From the IMG/VR virus record IMGVR_UViG_3300020430_000008, positions 62,001 through 126,000 of that record: a stretch of 64,000 nt of DNA; one strand, given 5' to 3'. Positions 19,519-28,740 of the stretch are shown in pieces. The position numbers and the translations under genes were made by a program. The number at the start of each line of letters is the position of its first letter. Positions within the stretch are counted from its first letter, which is position 1. This stretch comes from a virus. The notes beneath the pieces are model-generated. The model saw nothing but the letters and a program-made list of their open reading frames with translations. It made no database searches and was not told the DNA's origin.

Positions 19519-22500
19519 TTAACCGCCAGTGTAGGGTCCACCCGGTGTCATATTTTGATTACCTGCGGCACACAAGCGTCCGTATCTTGAGTGACCTTTG
19601 GCTTTCGCGTTACATTCAAGTCCTAATGCGGAGAACGGATCTACCTTACTGCTATTGTATGCATCCCCTGTCCACAAACTGTAGTGCAAATGCACACCGG
19701 TAGATTTACCGGTGGTGCCCATTGTCCCAACAACATCGCCGGCACTTACTCTCTGACCGCTAGTAACTTGAATTGTGTGCAGGTGCATATACTGTGAGGT
19801 CATGCCATCGTCATGCTTGACATTTACAATTTTACCGCCCGAGACTGAAGACGGATTGATGCTCGATACAACACCGTTAGCTATAGAAAAAATAGGAATA
19901 GTGCCGGGATTTCCACTAGAAACCGGGTCTAACGAAATAGTATCAATACCGGGATGGTTACTGGAACCAAAACCACCGGGTGGTGGGCGGGGTCCAAAAT
20001 CTGACGAAATGGCGGGGGAGCCGCCCGATGGCCAGTCTCCTTGGAACTCGCCTAAAGCTGCAACCTGTGCTGCCGTCAAGGGCGCTCCACCAGCCGAACC
20101 TGCTCCACCTCCACCGCCTGCACCACCGCCACCGGGGGCACACTGTTCAGGCGCGTTAGCCGAGGCTGCAGCGCTGCCGGGGGCAACACTAGCACTTCCA
20201 ACAGCAAGCGCGGTTGACGGCGGTGTGGGCACGCCAGCGCCGGAAAAGAAGCCATTTACTAAGCCCATAAACTTCTCCCAGTCAAATGTCTCATTACCTG
20301 CAGCATTGGGCGAGTATGAGTTAATCTGGAAGCGAGCGCCGGGAAAAGCCTCACCACCTGACGGTCCTTTGTTGGAGCCATCGCTGGCAATACCGCCGTA
20401 AGGATAAGAAATGCCTTGTGGGTGTGGGTTCTGCAAAAGTGTGCCGGGGTCAGACTTTCTCATTGTCATTTCGTCATGACCAAAAATGTGCGTTCTGTCT
20501 ACGGCAATTTGATTTCTTTTGCAAATATTAGCAACTAAGAATGCAAGGTTTTCATACATAACTTGAGTGTACCACTTGCCGGGTTGCTCTGCCTCTTCCT
20601 TGGGAATACCTGTGATCTCAATGCTAATTCCAGTTCCGTTAGAGTTATTAACATATTTATCTGTTCCACCAGCAAGATTTCTGCGACCTCCTTGTGATGA
20701 AGGCGGGGATGCGTTAGAAAGAGCACCACCATTGCCGAATGCAACGTCGCTTTCTTTTACAAATTGATATACAAAACCACCCGTGTTAATACCGTAATGT
20801 GTTGAGACACCCGCACCGGTACGACAAAATACCTCACCACCTGCCAACTGGCTTGCGCCGGCTGTGGTGTGAATAACAATATGATCAATAGTTGCTGGTG
20901 ATCGGCTGCTAGTCCGGAACGCAGATGAGACTGCAGGGAACCAGCCGCCTTGATTGCCGCCCGTAATAGGACTGCTGAAATTGATGTATCCAAATGCTGG
21001 GTATGCGTCTAAGCTACCTGCACCAGAAGCTGTGCCTGACTCGGTGGCTTGCTCGTAACATTTCTTTATGATGTTGCCTTCCCAGACGCCGCCTTCTTGA
21101 CGGCATTCCGCTTCCGACAGGACGCCTCCAATCACCCTTCCTCGGTCAGAGCCGTAATACGCATCTGCGTCAGCAATCTCGTCTTCTAAGCCTGAGTCCA
21201 TGTCTGTTCCATCGCCCGAGGCTGACCCTTCGCCATCATAACCTAACTCTGTTGCAGCGCTTTGCGCAACCGAAGAGGCTGCTTGACCGTAAGACTCCAT
21301 GTCACTGCCATCAGCAAATGTGGACATTGATTGGGCTTGTTGAATTGCCATCATGTATTGTTCCAAACTGATCTTGTGCATAGCAGGGTTAGTCTCTGCA
21401 ATGCGATTGTATGCTTGAATCGCCTCCATAGCGAGGCGAATTTCAGCCGAAAAATGTTCAAAGTTGCCGGGATTAATAGCGCCACCCTCTTGTTGACGCT
21501 CATATGCAATGGGGCTGTATCTGTGAAAGTTTTTAATCATCTCCCAGCGTGTGCTTTTCCAACAAGGCACATTTTCTTCCGCGTTCAGCCAATCCCACCA
21601 CATGACAGACCAAGCCACCTGCGCTTTGATGGGCGGGTTAGGCTTAGGAAATGTGGGAAAGATTTGACTTGTAACCTCATCTGCCACATCAGCAACAGTG
21701 TCAAGGATCTCATCAATCACTTCAACTTCTTGCTCAACAAACGTAGACTCGGGACGAAGCGCAATGATTGCGTCATAACAATCGCCGGGACAGCCATCAG
21801 GGTACACGCTGGATGTATTGCCCTCGTACACAGACACAACATCGCCGCTCGTTGGGCTGGTATACGTGATTACGTTGCTGGTGTCGATTGTATAGTCAGC
21901 CCATCCGTCAGACCATTCCATGACCGGGACTTCTACCAATTCAGTTTCAATTGTTGGCGGCGTAGCCTCTACCGGTGGAGGATCCTCGACCACTACAGGA
22001 TCAGGCGGGAGTTCACATCGACGATCAACTCCGATTTCCTCATCTGAACATTCGATAATAGAACCAAAATACCCTGTTGCCCAGTCTTTAACGTCTAATC
22101 CGGGGTTACCGGGACCGGGGCTTGGCAAGTGTGCAGGATCAGTTTCTTCATCTCTCACCTCGCCAATAACTGCAGGCTCTTCGATAGCGCCAAGGAAATC
22201 AAGCTCTTCTTTCATACGAAATGGCGGCTTCTCGGAAGTGATTTGATAATCTTCCCAACCAGAACCCATAACGCCAAAGGCAGGAATGATAAACTTGAAT
22301 CCAACATTCATATAATCGTTTAAAACTTGAACAAAATCTTCTTGCTTGAGAGCTTCCGAGCCCTTTTGAGAAACGATTTTGACTTCGCCAGTTGACTCGT
22401 TAACTTTAATAACTGACATTCCAGAAGTAGACAGGATTTGTGCAATCGACCAATCTACGTCGGAGAAACAATAATAAGGGAACGAGTCTTTGTATCTAAT

Positions 22501-23787
22501 CGATACTTCCCCATCTTCACCGTCTACTGTTGTAACAGTATATTCTGCAGATGGCATCCATGGGTTTGAAAATCCAAGCTGTAGACTGTTTGCCAATGCT
22601 GCCTTCTTCATTTGGCTTGTGACGTACTTAGCTTGTCGGGCGTACTTGTCTTTGTTACCGGGAGACAGATAGCCCCACGATGGAGTCATGACCATGCCCT
22701 TACACGGCAAGTCAGTTGCCACCTCTGTCATGTACTCAACAAACTTAGATGCTTTGCCGGGGTAGGGTGTACCTGAAATATACACGTTGATGCCACCCAT
22801 GGCGAACATGCGCGCATAATCTTTTAATTTGTTACGATTGGCAAACCTTGTTTTGCCAGAACTTTGATGTATCGCCTCAAGAACTACATACCCCATGTCA
22901 GCCCACAGAGCGCGTGTCAGGGCAACCAACGGAGTTGGCATGTTTCTGCTTGTCAGCGATGTTCTGCTAATAAAAATACCCTTCATGTCCATAGGACTAC
23001 CACAAGTTGTGATCTCGCCATGAGGATCACGACCGGGACACAAAGGTTGTGTTACGTTGATGCCAGAAAGGAACTCCATCATGCAGTCAAAATCACAATC
23101 GGCTGGCAAGCCAAACGGATTGACTGGTCCAGCGGAAACTGCTTCTCCGCCCATTGCATCGCCTGATGCTCCAGCAGCGGTCTGCGGCACATCTGTGGGG
23201 AACTGTTCTTGCGGCGGGCAAGAGCCTCCAAGTTTAACAGGATTGTTTTCGCGGGTCACAACATTCTTAATAATCAGCCCGCCGCCTGCTGCATCGCCAC
23301 CACCGCTAGCATCGTCTGCGTTGACGCTTACGATAACGACATCTCCACACTCAGGCATCTCGATATCTTGAGATGAAGCATAGAATGTTGGGTGCATATT
23401 GATGTAAAACTGGTGTATGCCAGATGTACCGTCGCATCCATATTTGTCAGGCTCGGGAATTCCTGCATGTAGTGCGGGAATACGCGCCTTGATTTTAATT
23501 GTCTCGGGCATGGCGACACCAAGAATGTCATCATACCATGCAGTCATCCAGCTAGAGCCGGCTGCAGCCATCAGGTTAACTTTGTCAACTCGCAGTACAA
23601 TAGCAGCATAGTTGCCGCCCATTGCCTTCTTGGGGATCGCAGCTTCTTTAGCTTGCCCCATGAGTTGTCCCATCGCAGATGTGCGATAGCGACTATTAAC
23701 ACCGGGAGTCTTCTTCGGAGAACTGGGCTTTTTATTACCGCCGAGTTTACCCCAGCCTAAATCCTTGAACGGACCCTTTCTTGCCAT
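19519..23787 (-). CDS. Tail spike/lysin with OB-like N-domain, amidase_2 and M23 peptidase domains
   Basis: This 1422-residue protein is multi-domain. Residues about 60-190 resemble the OB fold of gp5-type spikes (IKARIPALHAG, then HPTFYASSQD and ECGDVVIVS). About 250-520 is a globular region without a clear name. About 955-1120 is an N-acetylmuramoyl-L-alanine amidase: IVIHTTAG and FGHDEM carry zinc ligands and the following SDPG the third. A Gly/Ala/Pro linker follows. About 1270-1395 is an M23 endopeptidase with NHPGID, QYMHLH and HLHYSL. It should cut both the stem-peptide amide and the cross-bridge during entry. The neighbours are baseplate genes, so it is a virion lysin rather than a free endolysin. 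Confidence 0.93.
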   Translation of the reverse strand: MARKGPFKDLGWGKLGGNKKPSSPKKTPGVNSRYRTSAMGQLMGQAKEAAIPKKAMGGNYAAIVLRVDKVNLMAAAGSSWMTAWYDDILGVAMPETIKIKARIPALHAGIPEPDKYGCDGTSGIHQFYINMHPTFYASSQDIEMPECGDVVIVSVNADDASGGGDAAGGGLIIKNVVTRENNPVKLGGSCPPQEQFPTDVPQTAAGASGDAMGGEAVSAGPVNPFGLPADCDFDCMMEFLSGINVTQPLCPGRDPHGEITTCGSPMDMKGIFISRTSLTSRNMPTPLVALTRALWADMGYVVLEAIHQSSGKTRFANRNKLKDYARMFAMGGINVYISGTPYPGKASKFVEYMTEVATDLPCKGMVMTPSWGYLSPGNKDKYARQAKYVTSQMKKAALANSLQLGFSNPWMPSAEYTVTTVDGEDGEVSIRYKDSFPYYCFSDVDWSIAQILSTSGMSVIKVNESTGEVKIVSQKGSEALKQEDFVQVLNDYMNVGFKFIIPAFGVMGSGWEDYQITSEKPPFRMKEELDFLGAIEEPAVIGEVRDEETDPAHLPSPGPGNPGLDVKDWATGYFGSIIECSDEEIGVDRRCELPPDPVVVEDPPPVEATPPTIETELVEVPVMEWSDGWADYTIDTSNVITYTSPTSGDVVSVYEGNTSSVYPDGCPGDCYDAIIALRPESTFVEQEVEVIDEILDTVADVADEVTSQIFPTFPKPNPPIKAQVAWSVMWWDWLNAEENVPCWKSTRWEMIKNFHRYSPIAYERQQEGGAINPGNFEHFSAEIRLAMEAIQAYNRIAETNPAMHKISLEQYMMAIQQAQSMSTFADGSDMESYGQAASSVAQSAATELGYDGEGSASGDGTDMDSGLEDEIADADAYYGSDRGRVIGGVLSEAECRQEGGVWEGNIIKKCYEQATESGTASGAGSLDAYPAFGYINFSSPITGGNQGGWFPAVSSAFRTSSRSPATIDHIVIHTTAGASQLAGGEVFCRTGAGVSTHYGINTGGFVYQFVKESDVAFGNGGALSNASPPSSQGGRRNLAGGTDKYVNNSNGTGISIEITGIPKEEAEQPGKWYTQVMYENLAFLVANICKRNQIAVDRTHIFGHDEMTMRKSDPGTLLQNPHPQGISYPYGGIASDGSNKGPSGGEAFPGARFQINSYSPNAAGNETFDWEKFMGLVNGFFSGAGVPTPPSTALAVGSASVAPGSAAASANAPEQCAPGGGGAGGGGGAGSAGGAPLTAAQVAALGEFQGDWPSGGSPAISSDFGPRPPPGGFGSSNHPGIDTISLDPVSSGNPGTIPIFSIANGVVSSINPSSVSGGKIVNVKHDDGMTSQYMHLHTIQVTSGQRVSAGDVVGTMGTTGKSTGVHLHYSLWTGDAYNSSKVDPFSALGLECNAKAKGHSRYGRLCAAGNQNMTPGGPYTGG

Positions 23788-23791
23788 ATCA

Positions 23792-24088
23792 TTAAGACTC
23801 CTTGATCAGATCATAAAGCTGATCCTTGTCTGAATCAGAAAGCGAGATGCCGCCGTCTGCAGACTCTTTCTTTAGAAGAAGACCGGAAATCTTAACTAGT
23901 TGTTCGTTGGAGCGTTGGAGTGTTTCGACATACTTTGCAGCGGTCATGCCAACTTCGCGGTGAGTCGAGTCACCCTTCGCAAGAAACTGAATCACATCAT
24001 CAAGAAGCTCTTTGGTCACATCACGATCTTCTCGAATGTTCTCAACTGCTTCCTTTAAATAATCATCGATTTCTTGCTTTTTGCTCAT
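23792..24088 (-). CDS. Small helical protein next to the late sigma factor
   Basis: This 98-residue acidic protein is predicted to be mostly helical (KQEIDDYLKEAVENIREDRD and a later coiled segment). I do not recognise the family. It overlaps the gp55-like sigma gene by four bases (ATGA), which suggests coupled translation. T4 uses a small coactivator, gp33, with gp55; this could fill a similar place, but no sequence likeness supports that. A tail chaperone is another possibility, because the next gene downstream is the spike. Confidence 0.7.
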   Translation of the reverse strand: MSKKQEIDDYLKEAVENIREDRDVTKELLDDVIQFLAKGDSTHREVGMTAAKYVETLQRSNEQLVKISGLLLKKESADGGISLSDSDKDQLYDLIKES

Positions 24089-24771
24089 AATTTGCCCTCA
24101 TTCCAATCTTTCTTAAAAGCCCTGTATTTAGCCCTCATTTTGTTGAGGTTGTTTACAATCTGCTTCGTATTAAGACCGGTGATCTCTCTAATGTATAAGT
24201 AAATAGCTTTCTTGTTAAAAATTTCAATTGAATCAGGGTGCTCAAGAAGCAGCTTTATAGCCTCCAAAACCTTTTGCTCGTTAGGCTTAAGGTTTCCCGT
24301 ATCCCATGATTCCATTTCTTTCCAAAGTTGAGTCCAAAATTCTTTCTCTACGCGGTTAGCATAATATCCATGATCAACAATCAGCTTTTCATCAAGCACT
24401 GGCTTGATCATGATATCTTCGATTGGGATCTCAGTTCTCTTTGCTTTTGAGTTTTTCTTGACCTTGGCGATGAACCAGTTTTTAGTGATCACTGAAAAGT
24501 ACGAGAAGGCTTTAGAACCTTTGCTTGGATTATACTTTTGAATAACCGTAGTGAGCCAGATCTTACACTCATCTCGCAACGAGTCGATGTTTGGCAGTGT
24601 AGTAAAGCGATAAGTAAAAACAATCTTGTCAACCATCTCGCTGAACACTGGTCCAATCAATGTAGAGTACAAATGCTCTCTTTCTTCTAAGTTTGTGCTA
24701 TTGTTGTAATCAATGATAGCCTGTTCATGCACCTTGGTAAAATATGATGTCTTTCTACGCCTCTTCGCCAT
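24085..24771 (-). CDS. Late transcription sigma factor, gp55-like
   Basis: The 228-residue protein matches the layout of phage T4-type gp55 sigma factors. After a basic N-terminus, the stretch with DECKIWLTTVIQKYNPSKGS and FSYFSVITKNWFIAKVKK corresponds to the sigma region 2 helix set that contacts RNA polymerase and melts the promoter. The C-terminal part (NLNKMRAKYRAFKKDWNE) is basic. It would redirect host RNA polymerase to late promoters for the tail genes downstream. The start overlaps the upstream gene by 17 bases. It is somewhat longer than T4 gp55 (185). Confidence 0.88.
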   Translation of the reverse strand: MAKRRRKTSYFTKVHEQAIIDYNNSTNLEEREHLYSTLIGPVFSEMVDKIVFTYRFTTLPNIDSLRDECKIWLTTVIQKYNPSKGSKAFSYFSVITKNWFIAKVKKNSKAKRTEIPIEDIMIKPVLDEKLIVDHGYYANRVEKEFWTQLWKEMESWDTGNLKPNEQKVLEAIKLLLEHPDSIEIFNKKAIYLYIREITGLNTKQIVNNLNKMRAKYRAFKKDWNEGKL

Positions 24772-25099
24772 CTACGGCTTCTCCTTCTTCATCAGCTTCT
24801 GCTCCTAAATTCTCATATCCCTCAGCAACTTTATAAATGTCATCAAACTCAGAAAGCATTTGCACAACAAGTTCAGAATGTTGCAGCAAACCTTGCAAAG
24901 TTTGATCCCCATAGAAGGTTTCCATGGAGTGGACCGCCTCAAGGTGTTCTGAAAATCTCAGCATTACCTCGTTGACTTCTCCTAAGTTGTTTGAAACAAA
25001 AAACAGTTTCGTTAATAAATTTCTAATGAACCAAAAAGCGACTGCATTAAGTGCAACAGAAATCACGAGTAAGGTTATTAATATTTGTACTGTTGTCAT
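24755..25099 (-). CDS. Small membrane-anchored protein with acidic tail
   Basis: This 114-residue protein has one clear N-terminal transmembrane helix (about residues 5-28: ILITLLVISVALNAVAFWFI), a helical middle part and a strongly acidic C-terminus (EADEEGEAVDGEEA). I do not recognise a named family. It overlaps the FmdB-like gene upstream by four bases and the sigma gene downstream by 17 bases. It may be an inner-membrane protein with a cytoplasmic coiled segment. There is no evidence that it is a holin or spanin. Confidence 0.7.
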   Translation of the reverse strand: MTTVQILITLLVISVALNAVAFWFIRNLLTKLFFVSNNLGEVNEVMLRFSEHLEAVHSMETFYGDQTLQGLLQHSELVVQMLSEFDDIYKVAEGYENLGAEADEEGEAVDGEEA

Positions 25100-25368
25100 T
25101 TACTTTCCTCGTAATCAGCAGTTTGCAGATCAGACTTTTCTCTATTCAGTTCTTCTCTTGCCTCCCTGATGTGCTGCTCGACAAGCGCACCAACCTTGTT
25201 TCCCGTGGGGGCAGGGGAAGCGTTGGTCTTGATGAATGTCATTGCAGGTACGCGGACTAGTGTTTCTTGCTCTTCACATTTAATGCAATCAGTCAAACAC
25301 TCTTTCATCGAGTGGACTGTCTCAAACACGTCTTCGCACTGCTCGCAGCGGTAAGTGTATCTGGGCAT
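25096..25368 (-). CDS. FmdB-type zinc-ribbon protein
   Basis: The 90-residue protein opens with MPRYTYRCEQCEDVFE and continues with DCIKCEE, two Cys-x2-Cys knuckles forming a small zinc ribbon. This is the layout of the FmdB family, whose members are small putative regulatory or structural zinc proteins. The C-terminal half is charged and helical. It overlaps its neighbours by ATGA joints in the group that also encodes the late sigma factor, so a role in transcription is possible but unproven. Confidence 0.85.
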   Translation of the reverse strand: MPRYTYRCEQCEDVFETVHSMKECLTDCIKCEEQETLVRVPAMTFIKTNASPAPTGNKVGALVEQHIREAREELNREKSDLQTADYEESK

Positions 25369-25370
25369 GT

Positions 25371-25577
25371 CTATTCCGTATCTGGAGTAGACTCCCCATC
25401 ATTTGCGCGCAGAATGGGCGGGTTGGTAACAACCAATCCATCATTGTCATCGAATACAAAATTGAATCCCTTCAATACTGGTACGATGTCGGTTTGCGTT
25501 AGCAGTGAGTTCTGTAGCGCCAGCATAACTGCTCCAAGCGCCTGATCAGATAAAGTAATATTCTTAGGTGTAGGCAT
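25371..25577 (-). CDS. Conserved small phage protein of unknown function
   Basis: The protein has 68 residues with the core ITLSDQALGAVMLALQNSL, followed by a short beta-rich end. Proteins of this style, I recall, accompany late genes in large aquatic phages, but I know no function. It has a good ribosome site (AAGGAGATCGAA) and lies between the gmd gene and the FmdB-like gene. It is probably cytoplasmic, since it has no signal or membrane segment. Confidence 0.75.
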   Translation of the reverse strand: MPTPKNITLSDQALGAVMLALQNSLLTQTDIVPVLKGFNFVFDDNDGLVVTNPPILRANDGESTPDTE

Positions 25578-25587
25578 TTCGATCTCC

Positions 25588-26559
25588 TTATAGTTCCTTT
25601 TCCCAACGTTGAATCATGTCATCCAGAAGAGTTTCAAAAGTATATTCTGGCTCCCATCCAAGCACTTCTCTTGCCTTGGAAGAATCGCCCTTGAGGTACT
25701 TAAGCTCTTCGGGTCGCATATACTTTGGATTCTGTACGACATAATCCTTGTAGTTCATTCCCAACTTAGTAAACACAATATCTACAAGATCTCTTACAGA
25801 ATGTGTTTGACCAGTTGCAACAATAAATTCGTCTGGCTCATGATGATTTACAATCATGTGCATAGCACGAACATAATCTTTTGAGTGACCCCAATCTCGA
25901 TACGAGTCAAGGTTACCCAACTCCAGCTTGTCTCTTAAGCCCTTCTTGATTTGCACTGCGGTCTTTACAACCTTATTAGTGACAAAGTTAGAACCGCGCC
26001 GTGGAGACTCATGGTTAAACAGAATACCGTTGCAGGCATGAAGCCCGTAGGCATGGCGGTAGTGCCTAACCAGATTGTACCCCATGACCTTGGCGCAGCC
26101 GTAAGGACTGACAGGGTTCATAGGGGTTGTGAGGCGTTGTACACCGTCTGCGTCCACTGAGTTGCCGAACATCTCGGACGAGCTAGCCTGATAGAAGCCA
26201 GCGTGAGGGCAGACAGAGCGGTACACCTCTAGCATATTCAACACACCCAAAGCATTTGTTTGGATAGTGAATGACGGCATGTCGAAACTGATTCGGACAT
26301 GACTCATTGCGCCAAGGTTATAGATCTCATCAGGTCTAACCTCAGAAACAATACGGACTAAAGATGGATAGTCCAACAAGTCTCCGTAGTGTGTAGTGAT
26401 TTGACCTTGAAGATGCTGGATACGGCTATCTTGGTTCTCCGCAACCGAAGAGCGCCGAATGATACCATGGACTTCGTAGTTGTTCTCTAACAGGTACTCA
26501 GACAGATAGCTACCGTCTTGTCCTGCGATTCCTGTGATTAGTGCTTTCTTTTTGCTCAT
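25588..26559 (-). CDS. gmd: GDP-mannose 4,6-dehydratase
   Basis: This 323-residue short-chain dehydrogenase/reductase makes GDP-4-keto-6-deoxymannose from GDP-mannose. The Rossmann motif GIAGQDGSYL is at residues 10-19. The catalytic Y153-x3-K157 is in SPYGCAKVMG, preceded by the ASSSEMFG segment typical of this enzyme. GSNFVTNKV and RDWGHSKDYV are also characteristic of Gmd. It is a little shorter than bacterial Gmd (about 345-370). It is the last gene of the long glycan operon, overlapping the upstream gene by ATGA. With the aminotransferase at 27619-28740 it could supply GDP-perosamine. Confidence 0.95.
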   Translation of the reverse strand: MSKKKALITGIAGQDGSYLSEYLLENNYEVHGIIRRSSVAENQDSRIQHLQGQITTHYGDLLDYPSLVRIVSEVRPDEIYNLGAMSHVRISFDMPSFTIQTNALGVLNMLEVYRSVCPHAGFYQASSSEMFGNSVDADGVQRLTTPMNPVSPYGCAKVMGYNLVRHYRHAYGLHACNGILFNHESPRRGSNFVTNKVVKTAVQIKKGLRDKLELGNLDSYRDWGHSKDYVRAMHMIVNHHEPDEFIVATGQTHSVRDLVDIVFTKLGMNYKDYVVQNPKYMRPEELKYLKGDSSKAREVLGWEPEYTFETLLDDMIQRWEKEL

Positions 26560-27203
26560 TTAAGTTCCTTGTAATATCCACCAACTGTGAATGAAGTTCC
26601 GCGAGTAGCAGACTTCTTCGCCTTTGATGGGTCGTATTTGCTAAGTGGTAAAATCCTGAAATCAAACGATACGCGGGTCTGATCCGTATCATTGATCATG
26701 TTGCCATGGCGACACTTGTTGCCATTAAAAATTGTAAACTCGCCTTGCGTCATTTCCATCGGCGCATAGTCGCCAAGACCCGGCACAGACTCTGCCCATG
26801 TTGCATTTGTGCCAAACATATCTGTCACAGCAATCTGAAAGTTAATCTCCCACTCGGGATGATTGTATACGGGCTGTGAATCATAATGAAACTCTGGCAC
26901 TACCCAGTTGCCTACAAGGTGTACCCTAAATGTAGGTAGCGCTTGGTAGATGAAATCTCTGCTTCCAAAGATGGGCGCAACAATGTCAGAAACAAAACGG
27001 TCATATGTGTCAGTGAAGTCTTGCCACCCGCCACGAAGTTTATTATAAAAGCGATCATGCAACTCAGTATTAGAATTGTTGTCCATGGTAAACGGCTCAT
27101 AAACATACTGCTCATGAAGCTTTTCTAAATCGCTATGACCAAGCGCTTGCTCAACTAACTCACGAAAATCATAAGAATGAGCATCGTACTTCTCTACTCT
27201 CAC
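26556..27203 (-). CDS. Putative Fe(II)/2-oxoglutarate-type oxygenase, StrG-like
   Basis: A 215-residue protein with a GTG start that overlaps the cupin gene by GTGA. The pattern H106-Y-D108 in EFHYDSQP, H166 in CRHGNMI and a later Arg (RVSFDFR) fits the facial triad and co-substrate Arg of 2-oxoglutarate dioxygenases. It resembles proteins such as StrG that occur sporadically in carbohydrate clusters. The likely role is oxidation of a sugar or nucleotide sugar. The substrate is unknown, and the assignment relies on motif spacing. Confidence 0.75.
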   Translation of the reverse strand: MRVEKYDAHSYDFRELVEQALGHSDLEKLHEQYVYEPFTMDNNSNTELHDRFYNKLRGGWQDFTDTYDRFVSDIVAPIFGSRDFIYQALPTFRVHLVGNWVVPEFHYDSQPVYNHPEWEINFQIAVTDMFGTNATWAESVPGLGDYAPMEMTQGEFTIFNGNKCRHGNMINDTDQTRVSFDFRILPLSKYDPSKAKKSATRGTSFTVGGYYKELK

Positions 27204-27622
27204 TCAGGTTCCTCAATATAGGTCTTGTCTTTCTCAACACCGAAGTAGGGTCCAGTCTTGAACTCGTACAGTACAGTGTCGTCCTCAAGAACCTCAAAAC
27301 TGTGTCCACCGCGAAATACAATTGCTGCATCTCCTGCGCCTAGCTCTGTTTCGTAAATCAGTCTGTCGTCAATGTCCCAGAAACGCGCAGCCACACGACC
27401 ACTGAGAAACACCCACGCTTCCTGAGTAATGTCAGTGGTCCTCACAAGTTCATTGTGTCTGTGTGGAGCGAACGTAGTGCCCTTTGTAAGCTTCTTGGTC
27501 GCGCACTGCAGGTATTGATCGTCAGGACTAAGATCAGCGCGGTTGGTGCCAATCTCATTAGCTCTGTTAATGACCAGAAGCATAACGCTCGGGTCTACTG
27601 CAGAATAAACATGCGTCATCAT
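27200..27622 (-). CDS. Cupin-fold protein of the glycan cluster
   Basis: This 140-residue single-domain protein has a cupin pattern: FAPHRHNE carries metal-binding His residues and the second box is GDAAIVFRGGHSFEVL. Small cupins of this kind in O-antigen clusters include sugar epimerases, isomerases and WbuC-like proteins. Which one this is cannot be told from the sequence. It overlaps the aminotransferase gene by ATGA and the oxygenase gene by GTGA, so it is co-translated with them. Confidence 0.8.
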   Translation of the reverse strand: MMTHVYSAVDPSVMLLVINRANEIGTNRADLSPDDQYLQCATKKLTKGTTFAPHRHNELVRTTDITQEAWVFLSGRVAARFWDIDDRLIYETELGAGDAAIVFRGGHSFEVLEDDTVLYEFKTGPYFGVEKDKTYIEEPE

Positions 27623-28740
27623 TTTCTCCTGTAAAACTCTTTAATCACATCGCAAACATAATGAATCTGGTCTTGAGTCAATGCTGCGAATGAAGGCAAG
27701 CAAACACCATGGTCATAAGCATGCTCAGACACGTCAAAGTGTTCGCGGTTATGTCGAGGATCGTCAGCCCAAATGTCAAAGCATGGCTGCAAATGCAGCG
27801 GATAGAAAAAAGATCTTGGCTCAACGCCGTTCATCTTCATGAAACCCATCAAGTTTCTGCTGGGGTCTGACTTCTGTGTAGTTCTGAGTACTACGCGAAA
27901 CGGAACGTAAGGCTCTACGTTTTCCGCAGGACTAAGTAGCTCAATCTCTTCAACATCAGCCAACGCTTCCTTATAAAGATTATAATTTGTCTGCTTTTTT
28001 TGCACAATCTCTGGCAACTTCTTCAACTGTGCCAGCCCGATTGCTGCTTGAATATCATTGATTCTAAAGTTGTAACCAATCGCTGGGTGTGTGAATGTTC
28101 CTCGATGCAGCCGACCTTGGTTTCTCAAAAGCAGAAGCTTGTTATATACCTCTTCATCATCAGTAGTGACAAACCCACCTTCACATGTAGTTAGAGTCTT
28201 ATCAGCAAAGAAAGAGAACGAACCAGTAGTACCAAAGCTGCCGCAACCCTTGCCATCCCAGTTGATGCTAAGAGCTTGTGCGGCATCCTCGATAACCATA
28301 AGGTCATGCTCTTTGGCATACGCCATGATCTCGGTCATGTTAGCGGCAAAGCCAAAGATGTGTACGGGCATAATAGCCCTTGTCTTGTCGGTGCGTACAC
28401 GCTCACATTCATCAATCTTCATTTGTAAGTCGTGACATCCAACGTCAGCAAATACGGGGCGGGCACCGACCATTTCGACGGCGTTAGCGGAGGCAATAAA
28501 TGTGAAATCTGGCACAATGACTTCATCGCCGGGACCAATGCCCATCGCCCGTAAAGCGAGATAAAGCGACAAAGTGCCGTTTGGAGCGAAAACACCGTAT
28601 TTACTTCCAATTATTTCTAGCAATTTATCGCTAAACTCTGCTGCCTTCGGACCTTCTGTAATCCAGTTGTCCTCAAAACAGCTTCTAATAGCTTCATATT
28701 CTTCCATACCAACGTATGGCATAAACTGTGGTACTCTCAT
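27619..28740 (-). CDS. DegT/DnrJ/EryC1/StrS aminotransferase, perosamine-synthase-like
   Basis: The 373-residue PLP enzyme has the family landmarks PNGTLSLYLALRAM, VIEDAAQALS and FFADKTLTTCEGG. Lys181 in that last motif is the expected PLP Schiff-base residue. The D-K-T-x-T-T-x-E-G-G segment is close to that of GDP-4-keto-6-deoxymannose aminotransferases (RfbE/Per). Because gmd is in the same operon, the most likely product is GDP-perosamine. Other 4-keto or 3-keto sugar aminotransferases of this family cannot be excluded. It starts with ATG overlapping the upstream stop. Confidence 0.9.
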   Translation of the reverse strand: MRVPQFMPYVGMEEYEAIRSCFEDNWITEGPKAAEFSDKLLEIIGSKYGVFAPNGTLSLYLALRAMGIGPGDEVIVPDFTFIASANAVEMVGARPVFADVGCHDLQMKIDECERVRTDKTRAIMPVHIFGFAANMTEIMAYAKEHDLMVIEDAAQALSINWDGKGCGSFGTTGSFSFFADKTLTTCEGGFVTTDDEEVYNKLLLLRNQGRLHRGTFTHPAIGYNFRINDIQAAIGLAQLKKLPEIVQKKQTNYNLYKEALADVEEIELLSPAENVEPYVPFRVVLRTTQKSDPSRNLMGFMKMNGVEPRSFFYPLHLQPCFDIWADDPRHNREHFDVSEHAYDHGVCLPSFAALTQDQIHYVCDVIKEFYRRK

